This document shows positions 5,360 through 5,504 of a DNA stretch of 5,504 nucleotides, piece by piece (within the stretch, counting starts at the first letter, position 1; every line of letters starts with the position of its first letter). Location: assembly GCA_016869775.1 (NCBI GenBank), contig VGDJ01000080.1, positions 1 through 5,504 on the forward strand, read 5' to 3'. The notes beneath the pieces were generated by a model. The model searched no databases, was not told the origin of the DNA, and was given only the letters and a program-made list of their open reading frames with translations. The stretch is from Alphaproteobacteria bacterium. GTDB lineage: Bacteria; Pseudomonadota; Alphaproteobacteria; Rickettsiales; UBA1997. The position numbers and the translations under genes were made by a program.

Positions 5360-5504
5360 ATGACAAGAATTCGTACTCAATCTCCAAGTGCTATTGATTT
5401 AACTTCTGATTTAGCGCAAAAAAATTGCGGTTTTCTCCGCTTTCCATCAGACAAAACTAGATCCCATTTAATAAATCTTACAAAAAGTTTGCTGGATACG
5501 GCAA
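5360..5504 (+). CDS. Hypothetical protein, N-terminal 48 codons only
   Basis: The frame is open from ATG at 5360 to the right edge. The visible protein begins MTRIRTQSPSAIDLTSDL and continues with a Lys/Arg-containing, moderately polar sequence. There is no signal peptide or transmembrane segment in these 48 residues, so the product is probably cytoplasmic, or exported by a route that needs no N-terminal signal. I recognise no family. It lies 53 nt after cysS on the same strand. The gap contains only a weak ACTG/CAGT dyad followed by a T-rich run, so readthrough from cysS is possible and an independent promoter is not evident. The support is the good Shine-Dalgarno and the uninterrupted frame; the segment is too short for a firm call. 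Confidence 0.6.
   Translation, partial: MTRIRTQSPSAIDLTSDLAQKNCGFLRFPSDKTRSHLINLTKSLLDTA

Overview
The window is AT-rich, densely packed bacterial DNA. It looks like an alphaproteobacterium of the host-associated, reduced-genome kind (Rickettsiales/Holosporales-like). That placement is an inference from base composition, very short intergenic gaps, near absence of Shine-Dalgarno sites and an LptC-like gene of alphaproteobacterial flavour; nothing here fixes the taxon. Chorismate synthase and a folate enzyme argue against the most reduced Rickettsiaceae and Anaplasmataceae, which generally lack the shikimate pathway.

Layout: two gene blocks diverge from a 97-bp intergenic region (3184-3280). 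The leftward (minus-strand) block, in transcription order, is a FolB-type dihydroneopterin aldolase (3183-2824), a short membrane-anchored LptC-like protein (2831-2415, overlapping folB by 8 nt), chorismate synthase AroC (2411-1344, 3 nt after the LptC-like stop), a 116-bp gap holding a perfect 10-bp inverted repeat, a small secreted Arg/Gln/Glu-rich protein (1227-742), and a second exported low-complexity protein (712 to beyond the left edge). The second exported gene has no stop inside the window and is easily missed, but its frame is open for 237 codons behind a clear signal peptide.

The rightward (plus-strand) block is a membrane-anchored thioredoxin-like protein with a CxxC motif (3281-3895), cysteinyl-tRNA synthetase CysS (3900-5306, 4 nt later), and the first 48 codons of an unrecognised gene (5360 to beyond the right edge) with the only good Shine-Dalgarno sequence in the window.

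How the genes work together: aroC and folB both feed folate synthesis, because chorismate is the precursor of p-aminobenzoate and FolB acts on the pterin branch. The LptC-like gene between them would belong to LPS export and is apparently separated from lptA/lptB. The two exported proteins share one architecture (signal peptide, highly charged helix, Pro/Ser/Gln-rich tail). They are the least explained and most interesting part of the window. I found no tRNA, rRNA, CRISPR array, insertion sequence or phage gene. No gene-free stretch exceeds 116 bp.
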